A DNA stretch of 64,000 bases, from the NCBI RefSeq assembly GCF_002156875.1, contig NZ_NCSY01000011.1, positions 1-64,000 on the forward strand. The letters are read 5' to 3'. Source of the stretch: Bacillus sp. EAC (GTDB taxonomy: Bacteria > Bacillota > Bacilli > Bacillales > Bacillaceae_G). The translations under genes and the position numbers were made by a program. Below, piece by piece: positions 54,361 through 63,634 of this stretch. Position 1 is the stretch's first letter. Each line of letters begins with the position of its first letter. Under the pieces are notes generated by a model, which worked only from the letters and a program-made list of their open reading frames with translations, was not told where the DNA came from and searched no databases.

Positions 54361-55164
54361 TCAATCCATAATATTTTCTAAGCCATATACAAGTTCAGAA
54401 AGTTTCATTACCTCTTCAATTGATACTTTAACACCAGACATAAATGACGCTCTGTTCATTGAGTCATGTCTAATCGTTAGCAATTGGCCATCTCCACCGA
54501 ATAAAACCTGTTGATGAGCTACCAATCCAGGTAATCTAACACTATGAACCCTCATACCGTTCATATCTGCTCCTCTTGCTCCATCTTCAGTCTCAACTTC
54601 ATTTGGATGACCTTGATTTTTATATTCTCGAGCCTCCCCAATCATTTGTACAGTCTTCAATGCTGTACCTGAAGGAGCGTCTAATTTTTGATCATGATGT
54701 AATTCGATAATTTCTATGTCTTTAAAATACTTTGCAGCCATAGCAGAAAACTTCATCATTAAGATTGCACCTATAGCGAAATTTGGTGCAATAATACAGC
54801 CAAGTCCATTTTGAAGAGCTAATTCCTTCAGTTCTGCTAGTTCTTCATTTGTAAATCCTGTAGTGCCTATTACAGGGCGAATACCATTTTTCAATGATAA
54901 AAATGCATGCTTTTTCCCTATTTCAGGAGTAGTTAAATCAACTAACACATCAAAGTTTTCATTTTCGATACACTCTTCTAGCGTTTCGTATACAGGTGCA
55001 TCTCCTTTAAACTGTGGGTAAAATTGATTCACCGAGCCTCCACCAAATTTATAATCTATTGCAGCAACTAATTGAAAATGTTCTGTTCTTTCAATAAGCT
55101 GTAATGCTTCTGTACCCATTTTCCCTCTTGGTCCTGCTAAAACAACACGAATCATTTTCTCCAT
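54361..55164 (-). CDS. dapB: 4-hydroxy-tetrahydrodipicolinate reductase
   Basis: The 267-residue enzyme of the lysine/diaminopimelate path supplies dipicolinate and wall precursors. The NAD(P) loop is [15 protein letters not shown], and the catalytic [15 protein letters not shown] motif with its HH pair is near 155. GGAAGG precedes ATG 55164. It lies between ypjD and mgsA, each within a few bases. Confidence 0.96.
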   Translation of the reverse strand: MEKMIRVVLAGPRGKMGTEALQLIERTEHFQLVAAIDYKFGGGSVNQFYPQFKGDAPVYETLEECIENENFDVLVDLTTPEIGKKHAFLSLKNGIRPVIGTTGFTNEELAELKELALQNGLGCIIAPNFAIGAILMMKFSAMAAKYFKDIEIIELHHDQKLDAPSGTALKTVQMIGEAREYKNQGHPNEVETEDGARGADMNGMRVHSVRLPGLVAHQQVLFGGDGQLLTIRHDSMNRASFMSGVKVSIEEVMKLSELVYGLENIMD

Positions 55165-55165
55165 C

Positions 55166-55495
55166 TCAAACTTCCTTCCTTGTCCAGCGATCTTTATCTC
55201 TTGTATTAAATTTCTTCATAACCATATCATGTGCCTGTGCTAAATCGATATTTAAACTATTTGCTAAACAAATCATAACGAATAATACATCACCAAGTTC
55301 TTCTTCAATTAATTTTTCTTCTTCAGTATTTTTCTTTGGTTTCTCACCATATGTATGATTTATTTCTCTAGCTAATTCGCCCATCTCTTCAGTTAACCTA
55401 GCCATCATTGCTAAAGGACTAAAGTACCCTTCTTTAAATTGCCCAATATATTTATCTACTTCATTTTGCATTTCTTTCATCGTTTTTTCGTGCAT
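55166..55495 (-). CDS. ypjD: MazG-like nucleotide pyrophosphohydrolase YpjD
   Basis: The 109-residue all-alpha NTP pyrophosphohydrolase has the metal motif [10 protein letters not shown] (near 31-40) and [14 protein letters not shown] (near 64-77). It hydrolyses (deoxy)nucleoside triphosphates; the preferred one is unknown. GGAGG is about 12 bp before ATG 55495, slightly far. It begins the ypjD-dapB-mgsA-bsh operon. Confidence 0.88.
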   Translation of the reverse strand: MHEKTMKEMQNEVDKYIGQFKEGYFSPLAMMARLTEEMGELAREINHTYGEKPKKNTEEEKLIEEELGDVLFVMICLANSLNIDLAQAHDMVMKKFNTRDKDRWTRKEV

Positions 55496-55632
55496 ACTAA
55501 TATCAACTCCTCAAATAAATCTTATCGAAATGACCACTTTTTGACAAATTATATATTATTTTACTTGAAAAAAATACAAGATAAGATAAAAATAAGAGTT
55601 TAAGGTGATTTTAAATAGTATGGAGGAAGTAT

Positions 55633-56505
55633 ATGATTTTCAACTTGAAGTTACGTAATATCTTTTTTATCATTTTAGGTTCTGCAATTTTTTCTTTTGG
55701 AATTATGACAATTAATATTCCTAACAATTTGGCTGAAGGTGGATTTACAGGTATAAACTTAATTCTCTTAGCTGAATTAAATATCCCTGTATGGATTTCT
55801 AACCTAGCATTAAACATTCCATTATTTTTTGTTGGATGGAGATTACTCGGAACAGTAACTATGCTATATACAATCATTGGAACAGTTGCCGTTTCATTTT
55901 TCTTAAAATTATTTGAAAAATTCACGTTCACTATAGATGTACATGGTGATTTAATGTTAGCTTCACTATTTGCCGGTGTATTTATAGGAGTTGGCTTAGG
56001 AATTATTTTCAGATTTGGTGGAACGACAGGTGGTGTAGATATCATTGCTCGATTAGCCTATAAATACAAAGGTATTAATATGGGTAAAACAATGTTCATC
56101 TTTGACTTTGTTGTCATTACGCTATCTTTATTGACTTATTTAAAAGCTTACGAGGCAATGTATACATTGGTTGCTGTGTTCGTTGGCGCTAGAATTATTG
56201 ACTTTATGCAAGAGGGTGCATACGCTGCCCGCGGAGCAAATATCATTTCCGATAAAAATGAATTAATTGCTGCTCGTATTATGAAGGAAATGGAACGTGG
56301 CGCAACCTATCTTAAAGGAACAGGTACTTTTACTGGCGAGAGCAAAGATGTCTTATTCTGTGTAGTACCAAAAAATGAATTAGTTCATTTAAAGAATATC
56401 ATTCAGGATATCGATCCACATGCTTTTGTTGCAGTAACTGAAGTACATGATGTGTTAGGAGAAGGCTTTACTTTAGACGAAAACAAAGTGCCATTACATC
56501 CTTAA
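55633..56505 (+). CDS. ypjC: YitT-family membrane protein YpjC
   Basis: The 290-residue protein has five to six membrane helices (YitT domain, with FRFGGTTGGVDIIARL) and a C-terminal cytoplasmic DUF2179-like domain (GTGTFTGESKDVLFCVVPKN). The transport role is not established. GGAGGAAG precedes ATG 55633. It reads against the surrounding genes and is closed by a perfect bidirectional terminator. Confidence 0.88.
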   Translation: MIFNLKLRNIFFIILGSAIFSFGIMTINIPNNLAEGGFTGINLILLAELNIPVWISNLALNIPLFFVGWRLLGTVTMLYTIIGTVAVSFFLKLFEKFTFTIDVHGDLMLASLFAGVFIGVGLGIIFRFGGTTGGVDIIARLAYKYKGINMGKTMFIFDFVVITLSLLTYLKAYEAMYTLVAVFVGARIIDFMQEGAYAARGANIISDKNELIAARIMKEMERGATYLKGTGTFTGESKDVLFCVVPKNELVHLKNIIQDIDPHAFVAVTEVHDVLGEGFTLDENKVPLHP

Positions 56506-56559
56506 AGCAAAATAAAAAGCGGTTCTAGGCCAATGCCCAGTATCGCTTTTTATTTTGCT
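56506..56559. terminator. Bidirectional terminator between ypjC and the YugP-like gene
   Basis: AGCAAAATAAAAAGCG pairs exactly over 16 bp with CGCTTTTTATTTTGCT around a 22-nt loop. Confidence 0.92.
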
Positions 56560-56564
56560 ATTTT

Positions 56565-57242
56565 TTAATCATCGTTTTGCATACCAGTATAAATTAATAC
56601 TAATCGTAATAATTCAGCAACTGCAACTGCAGCAGCAGCTACATATGTTAAAGCTGCAGCATTTAATACACGCTTTGCATAAACATGCTCATTTGAATTA
56701 ATGATTCCATTCGTTGTGATTTGTTTAAGCGCACGACTAGAGGCATTAAATTCAACTGGAAGTGTAATAATTTGAAATAATACACCAATCGCTAATAAAA
56801 GTATTCCTAATAACAATGCTCCTGTTAAGCCAGAAAAAATCCCAATTAGGATGAAAATCCATGAAAAATTAGAACTGAAATTTGCAACTGGTACTAACGA
56901 ATGACGAAATCTTAAGAAACTATAATCATTTGCATCTTGGATTGCGTGCCCTACTTCATGAGCAGCAACCGCTGTACCCGCTACTGAATATCCGTGATAG
57001 TTTTCAGATGATAAACGAACAACTTTTGCTCGAGGATCATAATGATCTGATAAGTATCCTCTTGTTTCTTCTACTCCAACATTAAATAAACCATTATCAT
57101 TTAATATCTTTCTCGCAACTTCTGCACCTGTTAAACCAGATGTAGAGCTAACTTTTGAATACTTCTTAAATGTTGACTTCACTTTAAATTGTGCATATAG
57201 AGGTACAATCAACAAAATTAAAAAGTAAATTAGATAACCCAT
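56565..57242 (-). CDS. YugP-like zinc metallopeptidase
   Basis: ATG 57242 follows GGAGGAAT and gives 225 residues. There is one N-terminal helix (LIYFLILLIVPLYAQF), the zinc motif HEVGH in AVAAHEVGHAIQDAN near 105, and three more helices. It belongs to the YugP/PF04298 membrane peptidases; substrates are unknown. It is inserted between ypjB and ypjC compared with my memory of B. subtilis, where yugP is elsewhere. Confidence 0.85.
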   Translation of the reverse strand: MGYLIYFLILLIVPLYAQFKVKSTFKKYSKVSSTSGLTGAEVARKILNDNGLFNVGVEETRGYLSDHYDPRAKVVRLSSENYHGYSVAGTAVAAHEVGHAIQDANDYSFLRFRHSLVPVANFSSNFSWIFILIGIFSGLTGALLLGILLLAIGVLFQIITLPVEFNASSRALKQITTNGIINSNEHVYAKRVLNAAALTYVAAAAVAVAELLRLVLIYTGMQNDD

Positions 57243-57300
57243 TAATATTCCTCCAAAGAGCATTATTTTACAATATTGTATAGATTATTAGAGAATTTTG

Positions 57301-58083
57301 TCAATCATTATGCTCTCGTCTTTTTTTATTCTTACTTCGATCACCTTTATATTTTCTCCAACCAACATAACTTAATGTACCGACTATGATCCCACCAGTT
57401 GTAAATATCGTCCAAAAAGAAGTAGGTGGAAAAATCGAATTTCCTTGTTCAAAAATAAATGATAACTCGGCTTTCGTCTCATCTAATTTTTGTTTAAAAG
57501 CTGGCAATTCTTCTTTATTAATTCGATATTCATCCAAAAATGTTACTAATGAATTTATCTTCTTCACTTCATCATATGGCAGGTCAACGAGTAAACTTGG
57601 GTAAACTATTTCAAACTGATGTAAGAATTGATTTAACTGAATTTCATATGCTTCTGAATTCCCTCTTTTATAGGCTGCGTCCATATTATGTAAAGGCGTC
57701 ATGACAGATTGTTTCATTTCCTTCCACATCGGCTGTAGTGATGTTTCCCTTGCATCAACCATCAATCTAACTCCAAGTACATCTGCAACTTTTTCCTGCG
57801 GATCACTCGCATCATTCTTTAAGGAGAGGAGAGCATTTTGAAAAGTAACAGAGATTGTTTCCAAATCTTTAGGAGTAAAATCCTTATTCTTTTTAACATC
57901 CCCCATATAATTTGTTTCAAATTGTTCTAAAAGATTTGCGCCATGAATATAATCACCTTCTTGTACTAAAGATAATGATTTTTCAATTAAAGAAGTTTCT
58001 TGATCTATTTTTGCGAAACCTTTTAGGTTATTAAATGAAAAGAAAATAAAAAAAACGCTTATCCCAACTATTAATTTTCTCAT
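57301..58083 (-). CDS. ypjB: Sporulation protein YpjB
   Basis: The 260-residue protein has an N-terminal signal-type helix (LIVGISVFFIFFSF), an external helical domain and a C-terminal membrane helix (FWTIFTTGGIIVGTLSYVGW) with a basic cytoplasmic end. It matches YpjB, which is linked to sporulation. It lies 64 bp behind ypjA. Confidence 0.85.
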   Translation of the reverse strand: MRKLIVGISVFFIFFSFNNLKGFAKIDQETSLIEKSLSLVQEGDYIHGANLLEQFETNYMGDVKKNKDFTPKDLETISVTFQNALLSLKNDASDPQEKVADVLGVRLMVDARETSLQPMWKEMKQSVMTPLHNMDAAYKRGNSEAYEIQLNQFLHQFEIVYPSLLVDLPYDEVKKINSLVTFLDEYRINKEELPAFKQKLDETKAELSFIFEQGNSIFPPTSFWTIFTTGGIIVGTLSYVGWRKYKGDRSKNKKRREHND

Positions 58084-58147
58084 CTAATCCCTCCCTCATA
58101 ACTACTAATAATTATGAGAGCGAGGACAAGAATAGAACCCCAATAGT

Positions 58148-58720
58148 TCAGGCTCTTTTCTTAAAAATTAATTGGTAATAAGCAATTAATATAACAAATA
58201 TAGACAACCAAAAAGTTACGAATGCGATCCAGTTTTGATAGTCAACTAACATATAATATTGAGGCATTGTTCCGAATACATAATCGAAAATAAGATCCTG
58301 CAAAATCCAAATACTAGCTACAACTAAGTGCCATTTTTTCACTTTGAAAACTGGTGCATACAAGATTGCTTGTAAAGCCATTCCTGCGTGTGAAAAAATT
58401 AACATATAAGCAATCGTATCAAGACCTCTAGCTAAATATAATACCATAGCATTCATCAAAACTGCCCAGATGCCATATTTTACTAAGCTGACATATGCTA
58501 AAGCCTCAATCAGACCACTGCGCTTATTAAGTAACCATAAAATTAATACAAAACAAAAAAACAAAGAAGCCGTTGGACTATCTGGAACAAAAATCCTTAG
58601 CCAACCTGGGGTATCTTTTAATTGAATTCCATACCAATAATACCCATAAAAAGTCCCTAAAATATTAATAATTAGTAAAGCCATTAAACTTGAACGTAAC
58701 CTGATCAAACTGTATAGCAT
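58148..58720 (-). CDS. ypjA: DUF1405 membrane protein YpjA
   Basis: The 190-residue protein has about five membrane helices and the DUF1405 features GTFYGYYWYGIQL and FVPDSPTASLFFCFVLIL. The function is unknown. The ribosome site (GGAG, 11 bp before the ATG) is weak. It follows qcrC in the usual order. Confidence 0.85.
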   Translation of the reverse strand: MLYSLIRLRSSLMALLIINILGTFYGYYWYGIQLKDTPGWLRIFVPDSPTASLFFCFVLILWLLNKRSGLIEALAYVSLVKYGIWAVLMNAMVLYLARGLDTIAYMLIFSHAGMALQAILYAPVFKVKKWHLVVASIWILQDLIFDYVFGTMPQYYMLVDYQNWIAFVTFWLSIFVILIAYYQLIFKKRA

Positions 58721-58846
58721 AATCGATTATACACTCCATTTTCAATTTCTTTCATCCGAACTTATTTATAACACAAAGTTCACAATTAGTATGTAAACAT
58801 CCATTTTTCCCATGTTAGTATTTCAATATAAGTTGATATTAAAAAA

Positions 58847-58866
58847 AGAGTCGAAAGATCGACTCT
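58847..58866 (-). terminator. Terminator of qcrABC
   Basis: AGAGTCGA pairs with TCGACTCT around a 4-nt loop, followed on the minus strand by TTTTTTT. It lies just behind the qcrC stop. Confidence 0.9.
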
Positions 58867-58873
58867 CTTTTAA

Positions 58874-59650
58874 TTATTCTGTTTTACCTGCTTTTGAAAC
58901 GAATTCAGCTAAGACTTTAAGTTCTGCATCTGTACCTTTAAATACGCCAGCTGGCATAGCTTTACGTCCGTTTCTTGCGATATGTGCAATTTCCTCAGGT
59001 TTTAAACCGTTGTTTTGAAGACTTGGAGCTGCTGCGCCACCTTCAAGGTTATCACCATGACAAGATACACATGTATTTTTTTGTAATAATTTGTATGCTG
59101 GATCCTCTTTATTTAACTCAACAAAGGCACGGATTTTTCCTTGCTCTTTTGTTTTTTTCCAATCATGGTGAGCAGCTGCTTCCCATGTTAAATAAATTAC
59201 ACCAGCAAGTCCTAATAGCATAAAACCAGTAGGTACGATTCGTTTGATTGGTCTTCTTTCAGCACTAGTATCTAGGAATGGCGCTAATAATAAACCACCA
59301 AACGCTAAACCTGGAATGACGAAAGCACCGATTACGTTATAGTCACCTGAAGCATAGCTATACTTTAAGAATTGATATAAGAACAAGAAATACCAGTCTG
59401 GTAGTGGTGTATAACCAGTATCAGTTGGATCTGCAATCCTCTCTAATGGAGAAGGATGTACAATTGTTAAGGTTAAATAGCCAATTAAGAAAACTGCTCC
59501 AACCATCCACTCTTTTAATAAAAAGTTTGGCCAGAATGCTTCTGTTTTCCCTGGATATTCAGAATAATCTTTTGGAATATTTGGTTTACGTCCTGCAACA
59601 GCAGGTACGCGTGAGTCACCGACAAACTTCATTCCTTTACCGCGATGCAT
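58874..59650 (-). CDS. qcrC: Menaquinol:cytochrome c reductase cytochrome b/c subunit
   Basis: The 258-residue subunit fuses the last three helices of a cytochrome b (subunit-IV-like, HPSPLERIADPTDTGYTPLP then DWYFLFLYQ) to a C-terminal cytochrome c domain with the heme motif CVSCH (near 195) and a later methionine ligand in AMPAGVF. It works in the membrane with QcrA and QcrB. GGAGGGAG precedes ATG 59650. Confidence 0.96.
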   Translation of the reverse strand: MHRGKGMKFVGDSRVPAVAGRKPNIPKDYSEYPGKTEAFWPNFLLKEWMVGAVFLIGYLTLTIVHPSPLERIADPTDTGYTPLPDWYFLFLYQFLKYSYASGDYNVIGAFVIPGLAFGGLLLAPFLDTSAERRPIKRIVPTGFMLLGLAGVIYLTWEAAAHHDWKKTKEQGKIRAFVELNKEDPAYKLLQKNTCVSCHGDNLEGGAAAPSLQNNGLKPEEIAHIARNGRKAMPAGVFKGTDAELKVLAEFVSKAGKTE

Positions 59651-59712
59651 GTTCTCCCTCCTTTATTTCAACACACATTAGTCTACTGACTAAAGCCTCA
59701 ATTAACTAAATC

Positions 59713-60387
59713 TTATAGTGGTCCTGAAATACCTTGCTTACGAATGATTAAGAAATGCGCACCCATAAGAGCAAGTAAAGCACCAGGTAAGAAGAATACA
59801 TGAATTGCGAAGAAACGAGTTAACGTTTGTGCACCAATGATTTCTGGATTACCAGCAATTAATGTTTTTACTTGCTTACCAATAAATGGTGTTTGTTCAG
59901 CAATTTGCAGACCTACTTTTGTCGCAAATAATGCTTTCATATCCCAAGGTAATAAATATCCTGTAAAGCCTAATCCAAGCATTACGAAGAAAATTAAAAC
60001 CCCTACAACCCAGTTAAGCTCACGAGGCTTTTTATATGCGCCTTGGAAGAATACACGTAAAGTATGTAAGAACATCATAACAATAACTAAACTTGCACCC
60101 CAGTGATGCATACCACGAACAATCTGTCCGTATGCAACGTTGTTTTGTAAGTAATAAACTGATTCCCAAGCATTTTTAATATCTGGAACATAATACATAG
60201 TTAAAAACATACCAGATAAAATTTGGATTACTGTAACGAAAAATGTTAATCCACCAAAGCAATATACAAATGCTGAAAAATGGTGTGCTGGATTAACGTG
60301 CTCTGGTACTTCATGATCAGCGATATCTCTCCACAGAGGTGTAATTTCTAATCGCTCATCTACCCAGTCGTAAATTTTGTTCAACAC
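59713..60387 (-). CDS. qcrB: Menaquinol:cytochrome c reductase cytochrome b subunit
   Basis: The 224-residue cytochrome b6-type subunit has four membrane helices. Heme histidines lie in IVRGMHHWGASLVIVMMFLH and FFAIHVFFLPGALLALMGAH. The cysteine that may bind a third heme, as in B. subtilis, is C43. Translation starts at GTG 60387 (GGAGG, 9 bp before). It is two bases behind qcrA and 62 bp before qcrC. Confidence 0.96.
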   Translation of the reverse strand: MLNKIYDWVDERLEITPLWRDIADHEVPEHVNPAHHFSAFVYCFGGLTFFVTVIQILSGMFLTMYYVPDIKNAWESVYYLQNNVAYGQIVRGMHHWGASLVIVMMFLHTLRVFFQGAYKKPRELNWVVGVLIFFVMLGLGFTGYLLPWDMKALFATKVGLQIAEQTPFIGKQVKTLIAGNPEIIGAQTLTRFFAIHVFFLPGALLALMGAHFLIIRKQGISGPL

Positions 60388-60389
60388 GA

Positions 60390-60890
60390 TTATTTTCCTC
60401 CTTGTGGTAACGCTTTACCAAGATAGAAAGCATCTTTTTCTACTTTTACTTGATATACATCTAGTGGTGCAAGTGGTGGTGTTCCTTTAATGTTTTTACC
60501 ACTCTTTTCGTAGCGACCACCATGACATGGACAGAAGAATTGATTCGGATGTTCTTTATTGTCGTTCCAACCAACTGTACAGCCTAAATGCTTACAAGTA
60601 GGTGATAACGCAACAATATCTCCTTTTGAATCCTTATACACCCATGCAATGTGAGACGCGTCAGATTTAACCCAACCATCGACTTGCTTAACTTTGAAGT
60701 CAAATCGTTTTGGATCAGTAGTTAAATCTTTTAATAATCCAACTTGCACAAACGAACCAGCTGCTTCTTTTTGTAGAACTGGATCAATAGCAAAACGTGC
60801 TAATGGCATAAGCATTCCTGCAGCCATAAACCCGCCTACACCAGTTAACGTATAGTTTAAAAACTGGCGTCTTGAAACCTTTTCACTCAT
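60390..60890 (-). CDS. qcrA: Menaquinol:cytochrome c reductase Rieske iron-sulfur subunit
   Basis: ATG 60890 follows GAGGGGGGA and gives 166 residues. A twin-arginine signal (SRRQFL) leads the helix. The 2Fe-2S ligands are in CKHLGC and CPCHGG. It takes electrons from menaquinol bound at QcrB and passes them to the cytochrome c domain of QcrC. It is first in the operon behind the promoter at 60962-60990. Confidence 0.96.
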   Translation of the reverse strand: MSEKVSRRQFLNYTLTGVGGFMAAGMLMPLARFAIDPVLQKEAAGSFVQVGLLKDLTTDPKRFDFKVKQVDGWVKSDASHIAWVYKDSKGDIVALSPTCKHLGCTVGWNDNKEHPNQFFCPCHGGRYEKSGKNIKGTPPLAPLDVYQVKVEKDAFYLGKALPQGGK

Positions 60891-60961
60891 GAAAATTCCC
60901 CCCTCTATCACAAGTACTCCTGTACGGACAACAGCTATAATAATAAAACTAGGACACTTTC

Positions 60962-60990
60962 ATAATATAATAACAAATTTAGAAGGTCAA
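60962..60990 (-). promoter_or_regulatory. SigA-type promoter of qcrABC
   Basis: TTGACC, 17 bp and TATTAT on the minus strand start about 65 bp before the qcrA start codon. Confidence 0.65.
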
Positions 60991-61032
60991 TAATATCCTA
61001 ATAATAATCATTTAATAATGTTGTTTTTATTT

Positions 61033-61482
61033 TTATCCCCATATTTTAGAAAATAATGCATTTAAATGTGATAATTGTTTTTCAACAATTACTTTTTGAG
61101 TTGTCTCATCTAAACTATTTATATTTAGTGCTGGTAACCAAATTAAAGATTCTTCCATTTCTGAATTCAATTGTTTCCAATCATAGTCGCATGTTAGAAA
61201 GAAAATGTGTTTCATTCCGCTCTCTTTAAACTCTTGATTCCATTGCATTAAACGGGTAGTTTTAGCCTCTTCACCTAGTAAATAAGTAAATTCCGGTGCA
61301 ATCACTACTCGTCCCTTGTATGTACGTTCGATTTCCGAAGTAAGGATAATCAGATCTTCTCTTTGTTCAGCTAAACTGATATTTTCTTTACTTATTGATA
61401 CAGGACATAATGGAACAATTACAGTATCAATATATTGTTGATGCTCTAAAACTTGTTGTAAGTCACTAGTTGTCCATTTCAT
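61033..61482 (-). CDS. ypiF: DUF2487 family protein YpiF
   Basis: The 149-residue soluble protein matches YpiF by position and by segments such as WTTSDLQQVLEHQQYIDTV and YKGRVVIAPEFTYL. No catalytic motif is known. It is upstream of qcrA but separated by the promoter. About 280 bp lie between it and reoY. Confidence 0.82.
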   Translation of the reverse strand: MKWTTSDLQQVLEHQQYIDTVIVPLCPVSISKENISLAEQREDLIILTSEIERTYKGRVVIAPEFTYLLGEEAKTTRLMQWNQEFKESGMKHIFFLTCDYDWKQLNSEMEESLIWLPALNINSLDETTQKVIVEKQLSHLNALFSKIWG

Positions 61483-61591
61483 GTTAACTACCTACTTTCT
61501 AATTTGAAGATAATAAAATTTAAATGTGAAATTTTTGTGAACAAATATCTATTTTCAATTTAACCATATTTTACTATTTTACGAAAGAAAA

Positions 61592-61615
61592 AAAGCCCTC
61601 AACTTTGAGGACTTT
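61592..61615 (-). terminator. Terminator downstream of reoY
   Basis: AAAGTCCTCA pairs with TGAGGGCTTT (one wobble) around a 4-nt loop, followed on the minus strand by TTTTTCTTTC. Confidence 0.82.
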
Positions 61616-61762
61616 CGCTTTTATTTATTGACTGTTTTCGTAAATATAGTTGGTATTTCTCTAGGAGATTTGTTGCTATCCATTCTTCAACAGAAATTCT
61701 CTTTAACCAAACCTTTTCAAAAACAACAATCTTGTCGCAAACAGCCTATTTATAAGCTTACA

Positions 61763-62299
61763 TTATAATGTCTTTAACTGATTAGTTAGTTCCTTGAAAC
61801 GCTTGGCATCCTGTTGATCCAACGCTTCATCAATTAAACGCATTAAACGATCTCTTTGGAAATTAAGTATTGAATCTGTTAAAAGCTTTTCAGCAATAAC
61901 ACGATCTTTTTCGTTCGTATTTAAGTTTTTCGGTAAATGTGGATTCTCTTCTAAAACTGAAACAAACATTGGATATTGAAAGGAAGATTTAAAATTTAAT
62001 TGGATATAAATATCTTCATCTCGATTTAGTCGAATATCATGAAATGACTTTTCTGCATCGGTCGTCATCACATTTTGTTTATAAAAATGAAATGGGACTT
62101 CTTTTACGCAGTTTGTCGACATCACTAATCCACGAGGGCAATATTTAGACTGTTCGACAAAATGAACCTTCTTCATTAAATAATCATGGCTCATTAAATA
62201 ATTTAGTATCCATACACATTCTCGCTGTTTTAATTGAAAATTACTTAAAAACCACTTTACAAAATCTTTCTTTTCATTCACAGATACAGGGGTTGCCAT
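61763..62299 (-). CDS. reoY: ReoY (YpiB), regulator of MurA breakdown
   Basis: The 178-residue protein belongs to the UPF0302 family: an N-terminal domain ([20 protein letters not shown]) and a C-terminal IDEAL-type segment [20 protein letters not shown]. ReoY works with ClpCP to degrade MurA and so limits peptidoglycan precursor synthesis. It lies 54 bp behind ypiA, whose product acts in the same control. Confidence 0.9.
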   Translation of the reverse strand: MATPVSVNEKKDFVKWFLSNFQLKQRECVWILNYLMSHDYLMKKVHFVEQSKYCPRGLVMSTNCVKEVPFHFYKQNVMTTDAEKSFHDIRLNRDEDIYIQLNFKSSFQYPMFVSVLEENPHLPKNLNTNEKDRVIAEKLLTDSILNFQRDRLMRLIDEALDQQDAKRFKELTNQLKTL

Positions 62300-62353
62300 T
62301 TTTAAATCCCTCCTCTGTCCATTAGATTTGTCCCCATTTCTGAATAAAGAAAA

Positions 62354-63613
62354 TTACAATTCATTTATTCGATCAAGACGTTCCCTTACTTCTTCTTGCA
62401 GGTATTCATCATCTTTAAGCATAATGTATACCTCTTTAGCTTCTTGTACTAAACCTTCTTCGTATAATAAATCTCCGAATTCCTTTAAGTAGGAAATTTC
62501 CTGGTTAAAGTCATTATATGCAAGACGATATTGATTTAATGCCAAATCATATTTTTCTATTCCATAGTATGCTTTTCCTAAATCCCAGTTAAAATGCGGA
62601 TCGGAAGCACCATGTTCAATTGCTAATTCGATTGTCCCAATTATTTCATCAAAATCCTCTTCTTCAAAAAGAATACCGACTAATAACTGTACTGCTTCAA
62701 TTAGGGATGGGTCGTAAATTAAAGCTTCCTGTAAATGCTTTTTACTCGTATTTAAATTTTTTAATTTACGTGCTAGCTTGGCTGCTGATAATAAACATTC
62801 AACATTAGTCTCATCTACTTGTAATGCTTTTTGAAGTATATCATATCCTTCTTGATATTGACCTTCCATATCATAGGCTTTACTCAACCATAAGTGTGCA
62901 ACCAAATACTCTGGATCAAAGAAAATCGCTTCCTCAAAAACAGGAATACAAGCTGAGTAACGCTCTGCTTGGAATAGTGTAATGCCGTATCCCAATAATG
63001 TATGGAAGTCTTTTGAATGTTGGATTCCTTTTTCGTAAAACGGAATTGCTTCTTCCCACTCACCTTCAGCACTTAAACATTCGGCTAGTCGTAAGTCTTT
63101 ATTAACACCATTAACTTCTATTTCTAGCATTACTAATTTTTCATAAAACGAAATTGCTTTTTTATAGTCATACTTACTAAAGTAATATTCGCCTAGTGCA
63201 AAATCAACAACTGGCTCATTTGGTAAAATTCTTTTTGCTTCAAATAGCTTTTGTTCAGCGACTTCATCAAGACCTTGAACTTGATATAAATCAGCCATTA
63301 AAAGTAAAGCCTGTACTCTGTTTTCACTTTCATCCTTAATTGAAAGTAAAATCTCTAATGCTTCATCTTCTAAATCAAGATCTAATAATAATTCAGCGTA
63401 AATTATTTTAAGCTCTTCGTCATCACCGTATAAGTATACTAAGTCTTCAATAATATTTTTCGCTTCATCAATTAAACCTAATGATTGAAAAACGATAGCA
63501 GCTTCATATTTTTCTTCATCGTTTGCACTTTGTAAACTTTTTTTTAGGACATCTAATCCTTTTTCAGTTTCGCCGTTATCAATCAGCTGTACTGCTTCAT
63601 AAATACTACTCAT
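62354..63613 (-). CDS. ypiA: TPR-repeat protein YpiA
   Basis: The 419-residue acidic protein is made of about eleven tetratricopeptide repeats, for example PVVDFALGEYYFSKYDYKKA and EYLVAHLWLSKAYDMEGQYQ. Such solenoids bind partner proteins. In B. subtilis and Listeria, YpiA is tied with ReoY to ClpCP-dependent MurA turnover. It is between aroA and reoY in one operon. Confidence 0.9.
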   Translation of the reverse strand: MSSIYEAVQLIDNGETEKGLDVLKKSLQSANDEEKYEAAIVFQSLGLIDEAKNIIEDLVYLYGDDEELKIIYAELLLDLDLEDEALEILLSIKDESENRVQALLLMADLYQVQGLDEVAEQKLFEAKRILPNEPVVDFALGEYYFSKYDYKKAISFYEKLVMLEIEVNGVNKDLRLAECLSAEGEWEEAIPFYEKGIQHSKDFHTLLGYGITLFQAERYSACIPVFEEAIFFDPEYLVAHLWLSKAYDMEGQYQEGYDILQKALQVDETNVECLLSAAKLARKLKNLNTSKKHLQEALIYDPSLIEAVQLLVGILFEEEDFDEIIGTIELAIEHGASDPHFNWDLGKAYYGIEKYDLALNQYRLAYNDFNQEISYLKEFGDLLYEEGLVQEAKEVYIMLKDDEYLQEEVRERLDRINEL

Positions 63614-63634
63614 TAAAACACCTCTTAATTCAAA

